From positions 1 through 64,000 of the forward strand of contig SVPH01000002.1 of assembly GCA_015065965.1 (NCBI GenBank): DNA of 64,000 nt. The letters are read 5' to 3'. Each line of letters begins with the position of its first letter. Position 1 is the stretch's first letter. The position numbers and the translations under genes are program-made. Origin of the DNA: Oscillospiraceae bacterium (lineage in GTDB: Bacteria > Bacillota > Clostridia > Oscillospirales > Acutalibacteraceae). Below are positions 40,003 to 49,152 of the stretch, piece after piece. The notes beneath the pieces are model-generated. The model was not told where the DNA came from, did no database searches, and saw only the letters and a program-made list of their open reading frames with translations.

Positions 40003-40014
40003 CTTTCCTCCGAA

Positions 40015-40401
40015 TTACCTGCAGGTATTGCATTTGCCGAGCAAAACCGTATGGTTGTCCATTTCAAAATTTGTATTATTTTTTATATCGTTCTGAATCT
40101 GAGCGGTTATGCCGCTGTCAAGATGGTATACTTTACCGCATCCGGTACATTTCATATGAAGATGTCCTTCGCATTTTTGGTCAGAAATATACTGATATAC
40201 AAAACTTCTGCTGTTGCCTTTAACGGAGCGGTGAACAAGACCGTCTTCAACAAGTTTTGTCATAAGGCGGTATGCCGTGCTCTGGCTTATTTCGCTGCCT
40301 TGCATACCGTTTATTATTTCTTCAATTGTAAAAGCCTTTGAACTGTTGCATTGCAGGAAATCAATAAGGCTTTTGCGTTGGTGGGTATTATATACTTTCA
40401 T
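40015..40401 (-). CDS. Fur-family regulator (Zur-like)
   Basis: STAYRLMTKLVEDGLVHR; CTGCGK and CNTC zinc motifs; first gene of the zinc transporter operon; start at 40401 (GGAGG upstream). Confidence 0.85.
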   Translation of the reverse strand: MKVYNTHQRKSLIDFLQCNSSKAFTIEEIINGMQGSEISQSTAYRLMTKLVEDGLVHRSVKGNSRSFVYQYISDQKCEGHLHMKCTGCGKVYHLDSGITAQIQNDIKNNTNFEMDNHTVLLGKCNTCR

Positions 40402-40437
40402 ATCAGATCCTCCGAATTTGAGAATAACTCCTAAATT

Positions 40438-40465
40438 ATTATACACAAAAGTAATAAGATGTCAA
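40438..40465 (-). promoter_or_regulatory. Promoter of the Fur-family/znu operon overlapping a TTATTA-N10-TAATAA dyad (40436-40457)
   Basis: Minus strand TTGACA (40460-40465) - 16 nt - TATAAT (40438-40443). Confidence 0.7.
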
Positions 40466-40583
40466 TATTATAATCTGAAATAACTGTAAACAACTCCAAA
40501 CATGCAGCCAAAGTATAATGATATGTATTGAAATAACTTTTGCGTTATGGTAGAATAAGCGACGGAAAGAGAAGTGATAAAAC

Positions 40584-41363
40584 ATGAAAAATGATATTTT
40601 GAAAAAATTGCCTGCAAGAACACCGTTTGTAAAAATTCCTTTTGGCGGTCTGACATCAAATATGCTTCGCATATTGGCGATGATTTTTATGGTTTGCGAC
40701 CATTTGTGGGCAAGAGTTGTGCCGGGTAACGATTGGATGACATATATCGGCAGAATGACTTTTCCAATTTTTGCGTTTATGATTTCAGAGGGATTCATCC
40801 ACACATCAAACCTTAAAAAGTATATTTTCAGGCTGCTTGGTTTTGCTCTCATTTCTGAGATTCCGTTCAACCTTTTCTATGGCGGCAGTTGGTTTTATCC
40901 GTATCATCAGAATGTTATGTTTACCCTTCTTTTCGGCTTGCTTGCAATAACGCTTATTGATAAAGCAAAGAAAAACAGGGATGCAAAAACAGTTGTTAAA
41001 ACGGTTCTTTTGCTTATACTTCTCAGCATTGCCTCTTTTATAGGTTTTGTAGACTACGGATTCTGGGGATTCCTGACCGTTGTTATGTTCTATCTTTTCC
41101 GCAATTTCCCGTTTGCATGGTTTGCTCAACTTGTTGCAATGCTTTTAATGAATCTTATCCTTTTTGAAGGACAAACAATTCCTGTTGAGATTTTTGGGCA
41201 TACAACCGAGTTTGCAACTCAGGGCTTTGCAGTCTTTTCTCTTATACCGATTTGGCTTTACGGCGGCAAAAAGGGAAAGTCAAGCAAAATTATGCAATAC
41301 GGTTTTTATGCATTCTATCCCATACATATGATTATAATTTATCTTGCGGTTTACTTTGCATAA
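40584..41363 (+). CDS. TraX family membrane protein
   Basis: LRILAMIFMVCDHLWARVVPGNDWMTYIGRMTFPIFAFMISEGF and a C-terminal YPIHM segment. Confidence 0.82.
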   Translation: MKNDILKKLPARTPFVKIPFGGLTSNMLRILAMIFMVCDHLWARVVPGNDWMTYIGRMTFPIFAFMISEGFIHTSNLKKYIFRLLGFALISEIPFNLFYGGSWFYPYHQNVMFTLLFGLLAITLIDKAKKNRDAKTVVKTVLLLILLSIASFIGFVDYGFWGFLTVVMFYLFRNFPFAWFAQLVAMLLMNLILFEGQTIPVEIFGHTTEFATQGFAVFSLIPIWLYGGKKGKSSKIMQYGFYAFYPIHMIIIYLAVYFA

Positions 41364-41368
41364 ATATA

Positions 41369-41785
41369 ATGAAAAAGATGGCAGAAATGGACAGAAAAGA
41401 ATTTACAAATTATATAACCGAAACATATGGTACATATGCGGACTTTCCGTTTATGCAATATCCTGATTTTGCGGTGTTCCGCCATGCAAACAACAAAAAA
41501 TGGTTTGCCGTGATTATGGATATCCCCAAATCAAAACTGGGGCTTAAGGATGAAGGTATAATCAGTATAATGAACCTCAAATGTGACCCGATTCTTGTCG
41601 GCTCACTGCGCAGCGAAACTGGGATTTTTCCTGCGTATCATATGAATAAAACGAACTGGATTTCAGTTGCCCTTGACGGAAGTGTTGATTCGGAAAAAAT
41701 CAAGTGGCTGATAGATATCAGTTTCGGCTTGACGGCAGTCAAAATAAAAAACAAGGAGATCCCAAATGAAAACCCCGAATTTTAA
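41369..41785 (+). CDS. MmcQ/YjbR family protein
   Basis: YGTYADFPFMQYPDFAVFRHANNKKWFAVIMDI, LRSETGIFPAYHMNKTNWISVALDGSVDSEKI. Confidence 0.85.
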   Translation: MKKMAEMDRKEFTNYITETYGTYADFPFMQYPDFAVFRHANNKKWFAVIMDIPKSKLGLKDEGIISIMNLKCDPILVGSLRSETGIFPAYHMNKTNWISVALDGSVDSEKIKWLIDISFGLTAVKIKNKEIPNENPEF

Positions 41786-43013
41786 ACGCACAAAACTTGC
41801 GTGTTACTGTGCGTATTTTACAATGTCATCAATTTTCAGTTTGCCGCCGCTTCTGTTTGCAACACTGCAGGATATGTACGGCATTTCCTATACGCTTCTC
41901 GGAACGCTTGTATTAACTAATTTCTGTACCCAACTTATTATTGACCTTATTTTTACTTTTTTCACAAAATATTTCAATATTAAAAAGATTGTCAGAATTA
42001 TGCCGCTGATAACTTCGGCAGGGCTGTTTATATATGCGCTTTCACCAACTCTTTTTCCGGGTAATCCGTATATAGGATTGCTTATCGGAACGGTTGTTTT
42101 CTCCGTTTCGGCAGGTCTTTCCGAAGTTCTGTTAAGTCCCGTTATTGCGGCAATTCCTTCTGATAATCCTCAAAAGGATATGAGCCTTCTCCATTCGCTT
42201 TATGCATTTGGTGTGTTCACGGTTGTTGTGGTAAGTACTTTGTTTATACGCTTTTTCGGAGCGGAAAATTGGAGATATCTCACTGCTTTTTGGGCGATGC
42301 TTCCAATGATTGCCGCTGCGTTATTTATGCTTTCTCCCATGCCTGATATGGATGTAACAAATACTCAGGAGGAGGCAAAGGGCGCAAAACGCAGAACTCT
42401 TGCACTTGCGATTTGCGCAGGTTCAATTTTCTTTGGCAGTTGCGCAGAGAATGCAATGTCAAACTGGGTATCAACCTATATGGAAAACGCTCTTCAGGTT
42501 GATAAAACTTTCGGCGATATACTCGGTATGGCAATGTTTGCAATCCTGCTTGGAATCGCGAGAATCTGCTATGCTAAATTCGGCAAGAATATTATGAGGG
42601 TTCTTATTATCGGTATGGCGGGTGCAGTTGTCTGCTACCTTGTTGCAGGTCTTTCAACAAATGTTATTTTTGCGTTTATTGCCTGCATTTTAACCGGACT
42701 TTTTACAGCGATGCTTTGGCCGGGTACACTGATTATGATGGAAGAAAATTTGCCATGTGTCGGAGTTGCAGCGTATGCTTTTATGGCTGCAAGCGGGGAT
42801 TTTGGCGCATCGTTGGCACCGCAACTTCTGGGAATAGTTGTTGATAATGTTGCGGCGAGCGGGTTTGCGGTTGAACTCGGAGCAAGTCTTAATCTTTCGG
42901 CTGAGCAAATAGGTCTTAAGGCAGGTATGCTTGTAACGGCAATATTCCCGATTATAGGTACGGGACTGCTTGCTTTTGCAATCCGATATTTTAAAAAACA
43001 GAGAAACCGATAA
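41766..43013 (+). CDS. MFS transporter
   Basis: About 12 TM segments; MFS-type internal repeat. Confidence 0.85.
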   Translation: MKTPNFKRTKLACYCAYFTMSSIFSLPPLLFATLQDMYGISYTLLGTLVLTNFCTQLIIDLIFTFFTKYFNIKKIVRIMPLITSAGLFIYALSPTLFPGNPYIGLLIGTVVFSVSAGLSEVLLSPVIAAIPSDNPQKDMSLLHSLYAFGVFTVVVVSTLFIRFFGAENWRYLTAFWAMLPMIAAALFMLSPMPDMDVTNTQEEAKGAKRRTLALAICAGSIFFGSCAENAMSNWVSTYMENALQVDKTFGDILGMAMFAILLGIARICYAKFGKNIMRVLIIGMAGAVVCYLVAGLSTNVIFAFIACILTGLFTAMLWPGTLIMMEENLPCVGVAAYAFMAASGDFGASLAPQLLGIVVDNVAASGFAVELGASLNLSAEQIGLKAGMLVTAIFPIIGTGLLAFAIRYFKKQRNR

Positions 43014-43019
43014 AATAAA

Positions 43020-43054
43020 CTGCGGCATATTGCATTCTAAGCAATATGCCGCAG
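43020..43054. terminator. Bidirectional terminator
   Basis: Perfect 14-bp stem CTGCGGCATATTGC-ATTCTAA-GCAATATGCCGCAG. Confidence 0.85.
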
Positions 43055-43059
43055 AGAAA

Positions 43060-43461
43060 CTATTCGGTTACAATTTTATATTTCCAATCAATTATACCGC
43101 CGAATTCTTTAACATTGGTGTATCCCATATTCACCAATTTTTCGGCGGCGATTTTGCTTCTTCTGCCGCTTCGGCAATAGACAAGAATAAGTTGGTTTTT
43201 ATCGGTAAGCACCGTTTTGGCTTTTGATTCAATTTCATAATCGGGAATAAGAACGGCGTTTTCTATATGTCCGCTTGCAAATTCTTCTTCGGTTCGAACA
43301 TCAAGAACAACACAGTCCGGTTCTTTATTCATCAGAGCGCTTGCTTTTTCGGGCGTTATTTGTTCATATGTGTTTGTCTGCCGATTTGCTTTGCTGCAGC
43401 CGACAGGGATGGCGATAAACAGTGCGGACAGCAATATTAGTATAATTCTCCGTTTCATCAT
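43060..43461 (-). CDS. Rhodanese-domain lipoprotein
   Basis: Lipobox AIPVGCS; CVVLDVRTEEEFASGHIENAVLIP; LVYCRSGRRS active-site loop. Confidence 0.9.
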   Translation of the reverse strand: MMKRRIILILLSALFIAIPVGCSKANRQTNTYEQITPEKASALMNKEPDCVVLDVRTEEEFASGHIENAVLIPDYEIESKAKTVLTDKNQLILVYCRSGRRSKIAAEKLVNMGYTNVKEFGGIIDWKYKIVTE

Positions 43462-43766
43462 AAAACCATTTCAAGAATAGTTTCTTTGGGACAGTATCCC
43501 ACTTTCATTGATTTGACATTGCCGTTTTCAAATGAAATAAGAGTCGGTATGCTTACTATTCCGTATTTTTGTGCAAGTTCCGGGCTTTCGTCAACATTGA
43601 TTTTGCCTACTGTTATTTCACTGCGTTCTTTCGCAATTTCGTCAACAATAGGCGAAACCATTTTGCAAGGGCCGCACCAATCCGCATAAAAATCGACCAG
43701 AACAACACCGTTGTTATTTAAAACAACATCATTAAAGTTCTTTGAGTTTAATTTGATTACTGACAT
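43458..43766 (-). CDS. Thioredoxin
   Basis: VLVDFYADWCGPCKMVSPIVDEIA; start at 43766 preferred. Confidence 0.93.
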   Translation of the reverse strand: MSVIKLNSKNFNDVVLNNNGVVLVDFYADWCGPCKMVSPIVDEIAKERSEITVGKINVDESPELAQKYGIVSIPTLISFENGNVKSMKVGYCPKETILEMVL

Positions 43767-43780
43767 TTTAATACCTTCTT

Positions 43781-43981
43781 TCAATCTTTTGTTTTATAGT
43801 AAAGCATACAGTGGCAGTAGCCTTCAAAATCGGGGTCTGCTATCTGTGCTTTGAACTCTTCGCATATACATTTGTACTCGGGTAATTTCGGAATGCGGCA
43901 GGGGCAGTATCCGCCTTTTTCTTTAAGCCCTTTTTTGACACGCTCAACAACTTCTTTGTTATCATTTAAACGAACTGCCAT
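43781..43981 (-). CDS. Ferredoxin-thioredoxin reductase catalytic-domain-like protein
   Basis: GGYCPCRIPKLPEYKCICEEFKAQIADPDFEGYCHCMLYY: CPC-x8-CIC-x16-CHC. Confidence 0.85.
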   Translation of the reverse strand: MAVRLNDNKEVVERVKKGLKEKGGYCPCRIPKLPEYKCICEEFKAQIADPDFEGYCHCMLYYKTKD

Positions 43982-44128
43982 GTTTATTCCACCTTTTTCG
44001 GTTATATTATATATCAGAAATGCATATTATTCAGTGACTTTTGTCACAGCATGATATATACAATATAATTATAGCGAATTTCACGAAAAAAGTACAGTAT
44101 AAATATAACATATTTATTAAATATTTTG

Positions 44129-44157
44129 TTGACAATAAAAAAATTATTTGATATAAT
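44129..44157 (+). promoter_or_regulatory. Promoter of the T-box/aspS operon
   Basis: TTGACA (44129-44134) - 17 nt - TATAAT (44152-44157), perfect consensus. Confidence 0.92.
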
Positions 44158-44159
44158 TT

Positions 44160-44386
44160 CTCTCAAGCAAAGACCCGTCTTTTGAGGAAAGTCTGCAAGA
44201 GATAGCGCATCATGGGCTGAAAGTGCGTTTCAGATGAGTAGTAAGTTCGGCAACACTTTGCTCGGCATACCCACATGTTAATAAAAGAGAGGATACATTA
44301 AGTATATGTATCAATAACGGGTGGCACCGCGGGTTTAAATTACTCGTCCCGAGAATTATCTTGTATAATTCTCGGGATTTTTTGTT
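44160..44386 (+). ncRNA. T-box riboswitch with terminator, upstream of aspS
   Basis: GGGTGGCACCGCGGG T-box sequence; stem GATACAT/ATGTATC; terminator CCCGAGAATTATCTTGTATAATTCTCGGGATTTTTT. TGGC fits a G73 discriminator as in tRNA-Asp/Asn. Confidence 0.92.
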
Positions 44387-44435
44387 TTATTAACACATAT
44401 CATATACACAAACCATGTAATGGAGGAATAATATT

Positions 44436-46544
44436 ATGTACAGAACTCACCGTTGCAATGAAATAAGAGAGGCTCATATCGGTCAGGCTGTTGAACTTGC
44501 AGGCTGGGTCGATGTTATCCGTGACCATGGCGGCGTTCTTTTTGTTGACTTGCGTGACGAAACAGGTGTAACACAGGTTGTTGTTCACGATGAAAGTCTG
44601 CTTAAAGGCATCAGCAAAGAAACCGTCATTTCAGTTTCGGGTGTTGTTACAAAGCGTGACGAAAGCACAGTTAACCCCAAAATCGAAACAGGCCTTGTTG
44701 AACTTGTTGCAGATTCTCTCAAAGTGCTCGGCACATGCACAAGAGAATTGCCTTTTGAAATAGGCTCAAACGATACCAATGAAAATCTGCGCCTAAAGCA
44801 CAGATTCCTCGATTTGAGGAATCCTGCACTCCATAATAATATTATTCTTCGCTCAAAGGTTATCGGTCACATGAGAAAACTCATGGAAGAAAGGGGATTC
44901 CTTGATATTCAGACCCCTATTCTTACCGCATCTTCGCCCGAAGGCGCAAGAGACTTCCTTGTTCCCAGCCGTAAACATCCGGGCAAGTTCTATGCGCTTC
45001 CTCAGGCACCTCAGCAGTTCAAGCAGTTGCTTATGGTGTCGGGCTTCGATAAGTATTATCAGATTGCTCCCTGTTTCAGAGATGAAGATGCCCGTGCCGA
45101 CCGTTCACCCGGCGAATTCTATCAACTTGACTTTGAGATGGCTTTTTCAACTCAGGAAGAAGTTCTTGAAGTGTGTGAAAGCGTTGTAAGCGATATTTTC
45201 AAAACATTTTCAGATAAAAAGGTTACCGAGTCGCCCTTCAGACGTATTCCTTATGCAGAATCAATGGCAAAATACGGCTCGGATAAACCCGATCTTCGCA
45301 ACCCTCTTATCATCTGTGACCTCACAGATATGTTCAAGAGAGTTAAGTTCAAACCTTTCATGAACAAATATGTCAGAGCAATTGTTGCTCCTTGTAAGAA
45401 TGAAAGATGGTTCTTTGATAAGTCACTTGCATTTGCAACAAAACAGGCTAAAATGGCAGGCCTTGCTCATATCACTTTGCTTGATGCTGCAAATTACGGC
45501 TTCAAGGAAGATCCTATCAGCAAGGTAATGACAGAGGATGAAAAGCGTGAAATCGTTGAACTTACAGGCGTAAAGGAAGGCGAAACAATCTTCTTCATTT
45601 GCGACGGTATTTCAGATGTTGCGGATAAGAACGCAGGCGTAGTACGCACATGGCTCGGCGAAGAACTCGGTCTTATCAATAAGGACTCGTTTGAATTCTG
45701 CTTTGTTGTTGACTTCCCCATGTATGAGCGTGACGAAACAACAGATAAGATTATCTTCACTCACAACCCGTTCTCAATGCCTCAGGGCGGTCTTGAAGCA
45801 CTTGAAACAATGGATCCCACAGAAATTCTTGCTTATCAATACGATCTCGTATGTAACGGCATAGAACTCGCATCGGGCGCCGTCAGAAACCACAGCCCCG
45901 AGATTATGAGAAAAGCTTTTGAAATTGCAGGTTACAGCGAGGAAGAAGTTGAAAAGAGATTCAGCGCACTTTACAATGCATTCCAGTTCGGCGCACCTCC
46001 TCATGCAGGTATGGCACCCGGCGTTGACAGAATCGTAATGCTCCTTGCAGATACAGAAACAATTAGAGATGTTATTGCATTCCCGCTTGACGGTACTGCA
46101 CAGGATCAGATGCTCGGCGCGCCCGGCGTTGTTACGGAACTTCAACTTTTTGAGGCTAATGTTGCAATCAGAGGCAAGGGCGGCGCAGTTGAGGTTTCAG
46201 GTACAGAAGGCGACGATTCTGCATTTACCGCTACGGTTAACTCCGCAAAAGGCGGCGCTATGACCAAAGAGAAATGGTTTAAGGAACTTGAAAGCGTAAA
46301 TGAACTTGCTTTCAGTGCGGATGAAAAGAAGGCAATGCAGAAGATTCTTGATAATATGGGCAAAAACGAAGAAGAACTTCAGAAAACCGATACGGATAAT
46401 GTTGAAGCAATGGTATATGTAATGCCCATGACAAATGTTTTGAGAAATGACGGCAGAAATCAGCCTTTTGCCCGTAAAGACCTGCTTGAAGGCGCTCCTC
46501 AGAGCACTGATGACAGTTGGCAGGTACCCAGACTTGTAAAGTGA
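44436..46544 (+). CDS. aspS: Aspartyl-tRNA synthetase fused to a C-terminal GatC-like domain
   Basis: AspRS motifs (FLDLRNPALHNNIILRS, FRDEDARADRSPGEFYQLDFEMAF, GMAPGVDRIVMLL) then, from about 46260, a GatC-like domain (LAFSADEKKAMQKILDNM...VYVMPMTNVLRNDGRNQPFARKDLLEGAPQSTDDSWQVPRLVK). Confidence 0.9.
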   Translation: MYRTHRCNEIREAHIGQAVELAGWVDVIRDHGGVLFVDLRDETGVTQVVVHDESLLKGISKETVISVSGVVTKRDESTVNPKIETGLVELVADSLKVLGTCTRELPFEIGSNDTNENLRLKHRFLDLRNPALHNNIILRSKVIGHMRKLMEERGFLDIQTPILTASSPEGARDFLVPSRKHPGKFYALPQAPQQFKQLLMVSGFDKYYQIAPCFRDEDARADRSPGEFYQLDFEMAFSTQEEVLEVCESVVSDIFKTFSDKKVTESPFRRIPYAESMAKYGSDKPDLRNPLIICDLTDMFKRVKFKPFMNKYVRAIVAPCKNERWFFDKSLAFATKQAKMAGLAHITLLDAANYGFKEDPISKVMTEDEKREIVELTGVKEGETIFFICDGISDVADKNAGVVRTWLGEELGLINKDSFEFCFVVDFPMYERDETTDKIIFTHNPFSMPQGGLEALETMDPTEILAYQYDLVCNGIELASGAVRNHSPEIMRKAFEIAGYSEEEVEKRFSALYNAFQFGAPPHAGMAPGVDRIVMLLADTETIRDVIAFPLDGTAQDQMLGAPGVVTELQLFEANVAIRGKGGAVEVSGTEGDDSAFTATVNSAKGGAMTKEKWFKELESVNELAFSADEKKAMQKILDNMGKNEEELQKTDTDNVEAMVYVMPMTNVLRNDGRNQPFARKDLLEGAPQSTDDSWQVPRLVK

Positions 46545-46555
46545 GGTGCAGATAA

Positions 46556-47734
46556 ATGATTTATATTAATGAGATAAACGCGGCAGGCAAAATTGCCGTA
46601 GATGATACAATTCTTGTAAAAGATGTTCCTGCAACAGCAGGTTCAAAGATGCTTGAGAATTTCAAGCCCCTTTTCAGTGCGGAAGCAGTTGAAAGGCTTG
46701 AAAAGGCAGGGTATGACCTTGCTGGCAAAACAAACGTAGGCGAATTCGGTCTTGACCTTTTGGGCGAAACATCATATTTTGCTCCCGAAACCGAAAACGG
46801 CAATCTTGTCGGCGCAGCGGCATCGCTTGTTGCATCGGGTAAGGTTAAGGCTGCTCTCAACGTTGACCTTAACGGTGCACCCAGACGTGCGGCAGCCGTT
46901 TCAGGTGTTGATTTTATTAAACCCACTTACGGCACGGTTTCGCGTTACGGTATAATCGCCTGTGCTTGCTCAGGCGAGCAGATAGGTGTTACCGCCGCAA
47001 ATGCTGAGGATGTAAAGGAAATCCTTACCGTTATCGCAGGTCATGACAGCAAGGACGGAACAAGCCTTCCTGCCGAAAAATATGAGTATTCAACAAATGA
47101 AGATGTTTCAGCAATGAAAATCTGCATTGTAAAAGAACTTTATGATTCTGCAAGTGCAGAGGTTAAGGCAAACATTGATGCTTATGCGGAAAGCCTCAAA
47201 AAACTCGGCGCAACTGTTGAGGAAATTTCTCTTGATATCGTTTCACAGGCTAAGACTGCATGGCAGATTCTTATGGCTGCCGAAACCACCAACAACCTTT
47301 CAAGATTTGACGGCGTTAAATACGGCTACAGAACTCCCGAATATAAAAATATCGACGAACTTTATGTCAAGAGCCGTTCAGAGGCAATGGGCTTCCTCAC
47401 AAAGGCAACCATTATCTACGGTTCAGATGTCCTTGCAAAGGCAAAATATGAAAAATGCTATGATAAATCGCTCCGTATACGCCGCGTAGTATGCGATAAG
47501 GTGAGAGAAGTGCTCTCAAAATATGATGCAATTCTTGCTCCTGCATGCTCACAGGCAAGTTACAAACCTTATGATGTAACCGATGCATTTGAAAAGGTTT
47601 ATGGAGAAAGCGTTTTCACTGCAATTCCTTCAATTACGGGTATTCCTGCAATGGTAACCAAGGGCGTTCAACTCATTGCTGATTCATATAAAGAAAGCGT
47701 TCTTCTCAGTATCGCAAAAAGTGTGGAGGTGTAA
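46556..47734 (+). CDS. GatA-like amidase homologue, shortened and lacking the catalytic serines
   Basis: Similarity to GatA (SKMLENFKPLFSAEAVERLEKAGYDLAGKTNVGEF, IKPTYGTVSRYG, TTNNLSRFDGVKYGYRTPE), but GGSSGGS is GNLVGAA and [12 protein letters not shown] is NVDLNGAPRRAA. Confidence 0.87.
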   Translation: MIYINEINAAGKIAVDDTILVKDVPATAGSKMLENFKPLFSAEAVERLEKAGYDLAGKTNVGEFGLDLLGETSYFAPETENGNLVGAAASLVASGKVKAALNVDLNGAPRRAAAVSGVDFIKPTYGTVSRYGIIACACSGEQIGVTAANAEDVKEILTVIAGHDSKDGTSLPAEKYEYSTNEDVSAMKICIVKELYDSASAEVKANIDAYAESLKKLGATVEEISLDIVSQAKTAWQILMAAETTNNLSRFDGVKYGYRTPEYKNIDELYVKSRSEAMGFLTKATIIYGSDVLAKAKYEKCYDKSLRIRRVVCDKVREVLSKYDAILAPACSQASYKPYDVTDAFEKVYGESVFTAIPSITGIPAMVTKGVQLIADSYKESVLLSIAKSVEV

Positions 47735-47737
47735 ATT

Positions 47738-49144
47738 ATGAAATACGAACTTGTTATAGGTTTGGAAACTCACGTTGAACTTTCCACCGATTCAAAACTT
47801 TTCTGCTCTTGCGGCGGCCACTCAAGCCCCAAAGAGCCCAATGATTGCGTATGCCCTGCCTGCAGCGGTATGCCGGGTATGCTGCCGGTTACCAATAAGC
47901 ACGCAATCGAACTTGCAGTTAAAGCAGGTTTTATGCTTAATTGCAAAATTAATCAGTACACAACTTTCGATAAAAAGAGTTATTATTATCCCGATCTTCC
48001 CTGTGCATACCAGATTACACAGTGGTTCCATCCCATTTGTGTTGACGGCTGCGTAGAAATCGGTGAAAGAAAAATTGGCATCAAGCAGATTCACGTTGAG
48101 GAGGACGCAGGTAAACTCGTTCATGACGAAGCAACAAACACTTCATTTGTTGACTATAACCGCACAAGTGTGCCTCTTATTGAAATCGTAAGCAGACCCG
48201 ATTTCCGTTCATCGGAAGAAGTTATTGCTTACCTCAAGAAACTTAAGTCAAGCCTTCAGTTTGCAGGTATTTCCGAATGCGAAGAGGGCGCTATGAGATG
48301 TGACGTTAACATTTCCGTTCGACCCGAAGGCTCAAATGAACTCGGTGTCCGTTCGGAAATCAAGAATATGAGTTCACTTTCTGAAATCAAGGATGCAATT
48401 GAATTTGAAAAGGTTCGTCACATTGATGCTATTGAACGCCACACAGAAATGCTTGTTCAGGAAACACGCCGTTGGGATGATGTTAAAAGACGCACATTCC
48501 CAATGCGTAACAAGGAAACTGCGGCAGACTACCGCTATTTCCCTGACCCGAACCTCATGCCTATCGTAATTGATGATGAATGGCTGGCTGAAATCAGAGC
48601 AAGCATGCCTGCAACAGCAGACGAAAAAACTTCTCTCTATGAAGAAATGGGTATTGCAACCAAGGAAGCATCGGTTCTTTCGTCAGACAGAAAACTTTCC
48701 GATATGTTTGATACCGTTGTTGCAATGGGCAGAAGCCCCAAGGTTGTTGCAAGTTGGATTCTTACAGAGTGTATGGGTCAGATGAAGCGCCTTGAACTTG
48801 CATCGCTTGATATTGACGCGGCAAAACTCGGCAGAATCATTGAACTTGTTGAAAGCGGTGAAATCACCCGTGCAGCAGGTAAAAAGGTTCTTTCCGCAGT
48901 GTTTGAGAATGATGTTGATGTTGATAAATACTGCGAAGAGAATAAACTCAACGCAAAGGTTGATGAAGGATTTATCCTTGAAACCGTTCGCAAGGTGATT
49001 GCAGAAAACGAAAAGGTTGTTGCCGATTATAAAGGCGGCAAGGTTAAAGCGCTGCAGGCACTTTTCGGCAGCGTTATGAAAGAACTCCGCGGTACAGGAT
49101 CACCCGATGTCATCAGAGCAATGCTTGAAAAAGAACTTAACTGA
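47738..49144 (+). CDS. gatB: Asp-tRNA(Asn)/Glu-tRNA(Gln) amidotransferase subunit B
   Basis: YELVIGLETHVELSTDSKLFCSC, VCPACSGMPGMLPV, HVEEDAGKLVHD, MRCDVNISVRP; full tail domain. Confidence 0.95.
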   Translation: MKYELVIGLETHVELSTDSKLFCSCGGHSSPKEPNDCVCPACSGMPGMLPVTNKHAIELAVKAGFMLNCKINQYTTFDKKSYYYPDLPCAYQITQWFHPICVDGCVEIGERKIGIKQIHVEEDAGKLVHDEATNTSFVDYNRTSVPLIEIVSRPDFRSSEEVIAYLKKLKSSLQFAGISECEEGAMRCDVNISVRPEGSNELGVRSEIKNMSSLSEIKDAIEFEKVRHIDAIERHTEMLVQETRRWDDVKRRTFPMRNKETAADYRYFPDPNLMPIVIDDEWLAEIRASMPATADEKTSLYEEMGIATKEASVLSSDRKLSDMFDTVVAMGRSPKVVASWILTECMGQMKRLELASLDIDAAKLGRIIELVESGEITRAAGKKVLSAVFENDVDVDKYCEENKLNAKVDEGFILETVRKVIAENEKVVADYKGGKVKALQALFGSVMKELRGTGSPDVIRAMLEKELN

Positions 49145-49152
49145 TAATAATG

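Noticed and set aside
40584-41363. TraX homologue as evidence of a conjugative element
   Set aside because: TraX-family membrane proteins are common chromosomally; no relaxase, T4SS, integrase or att-like repeats nearby.
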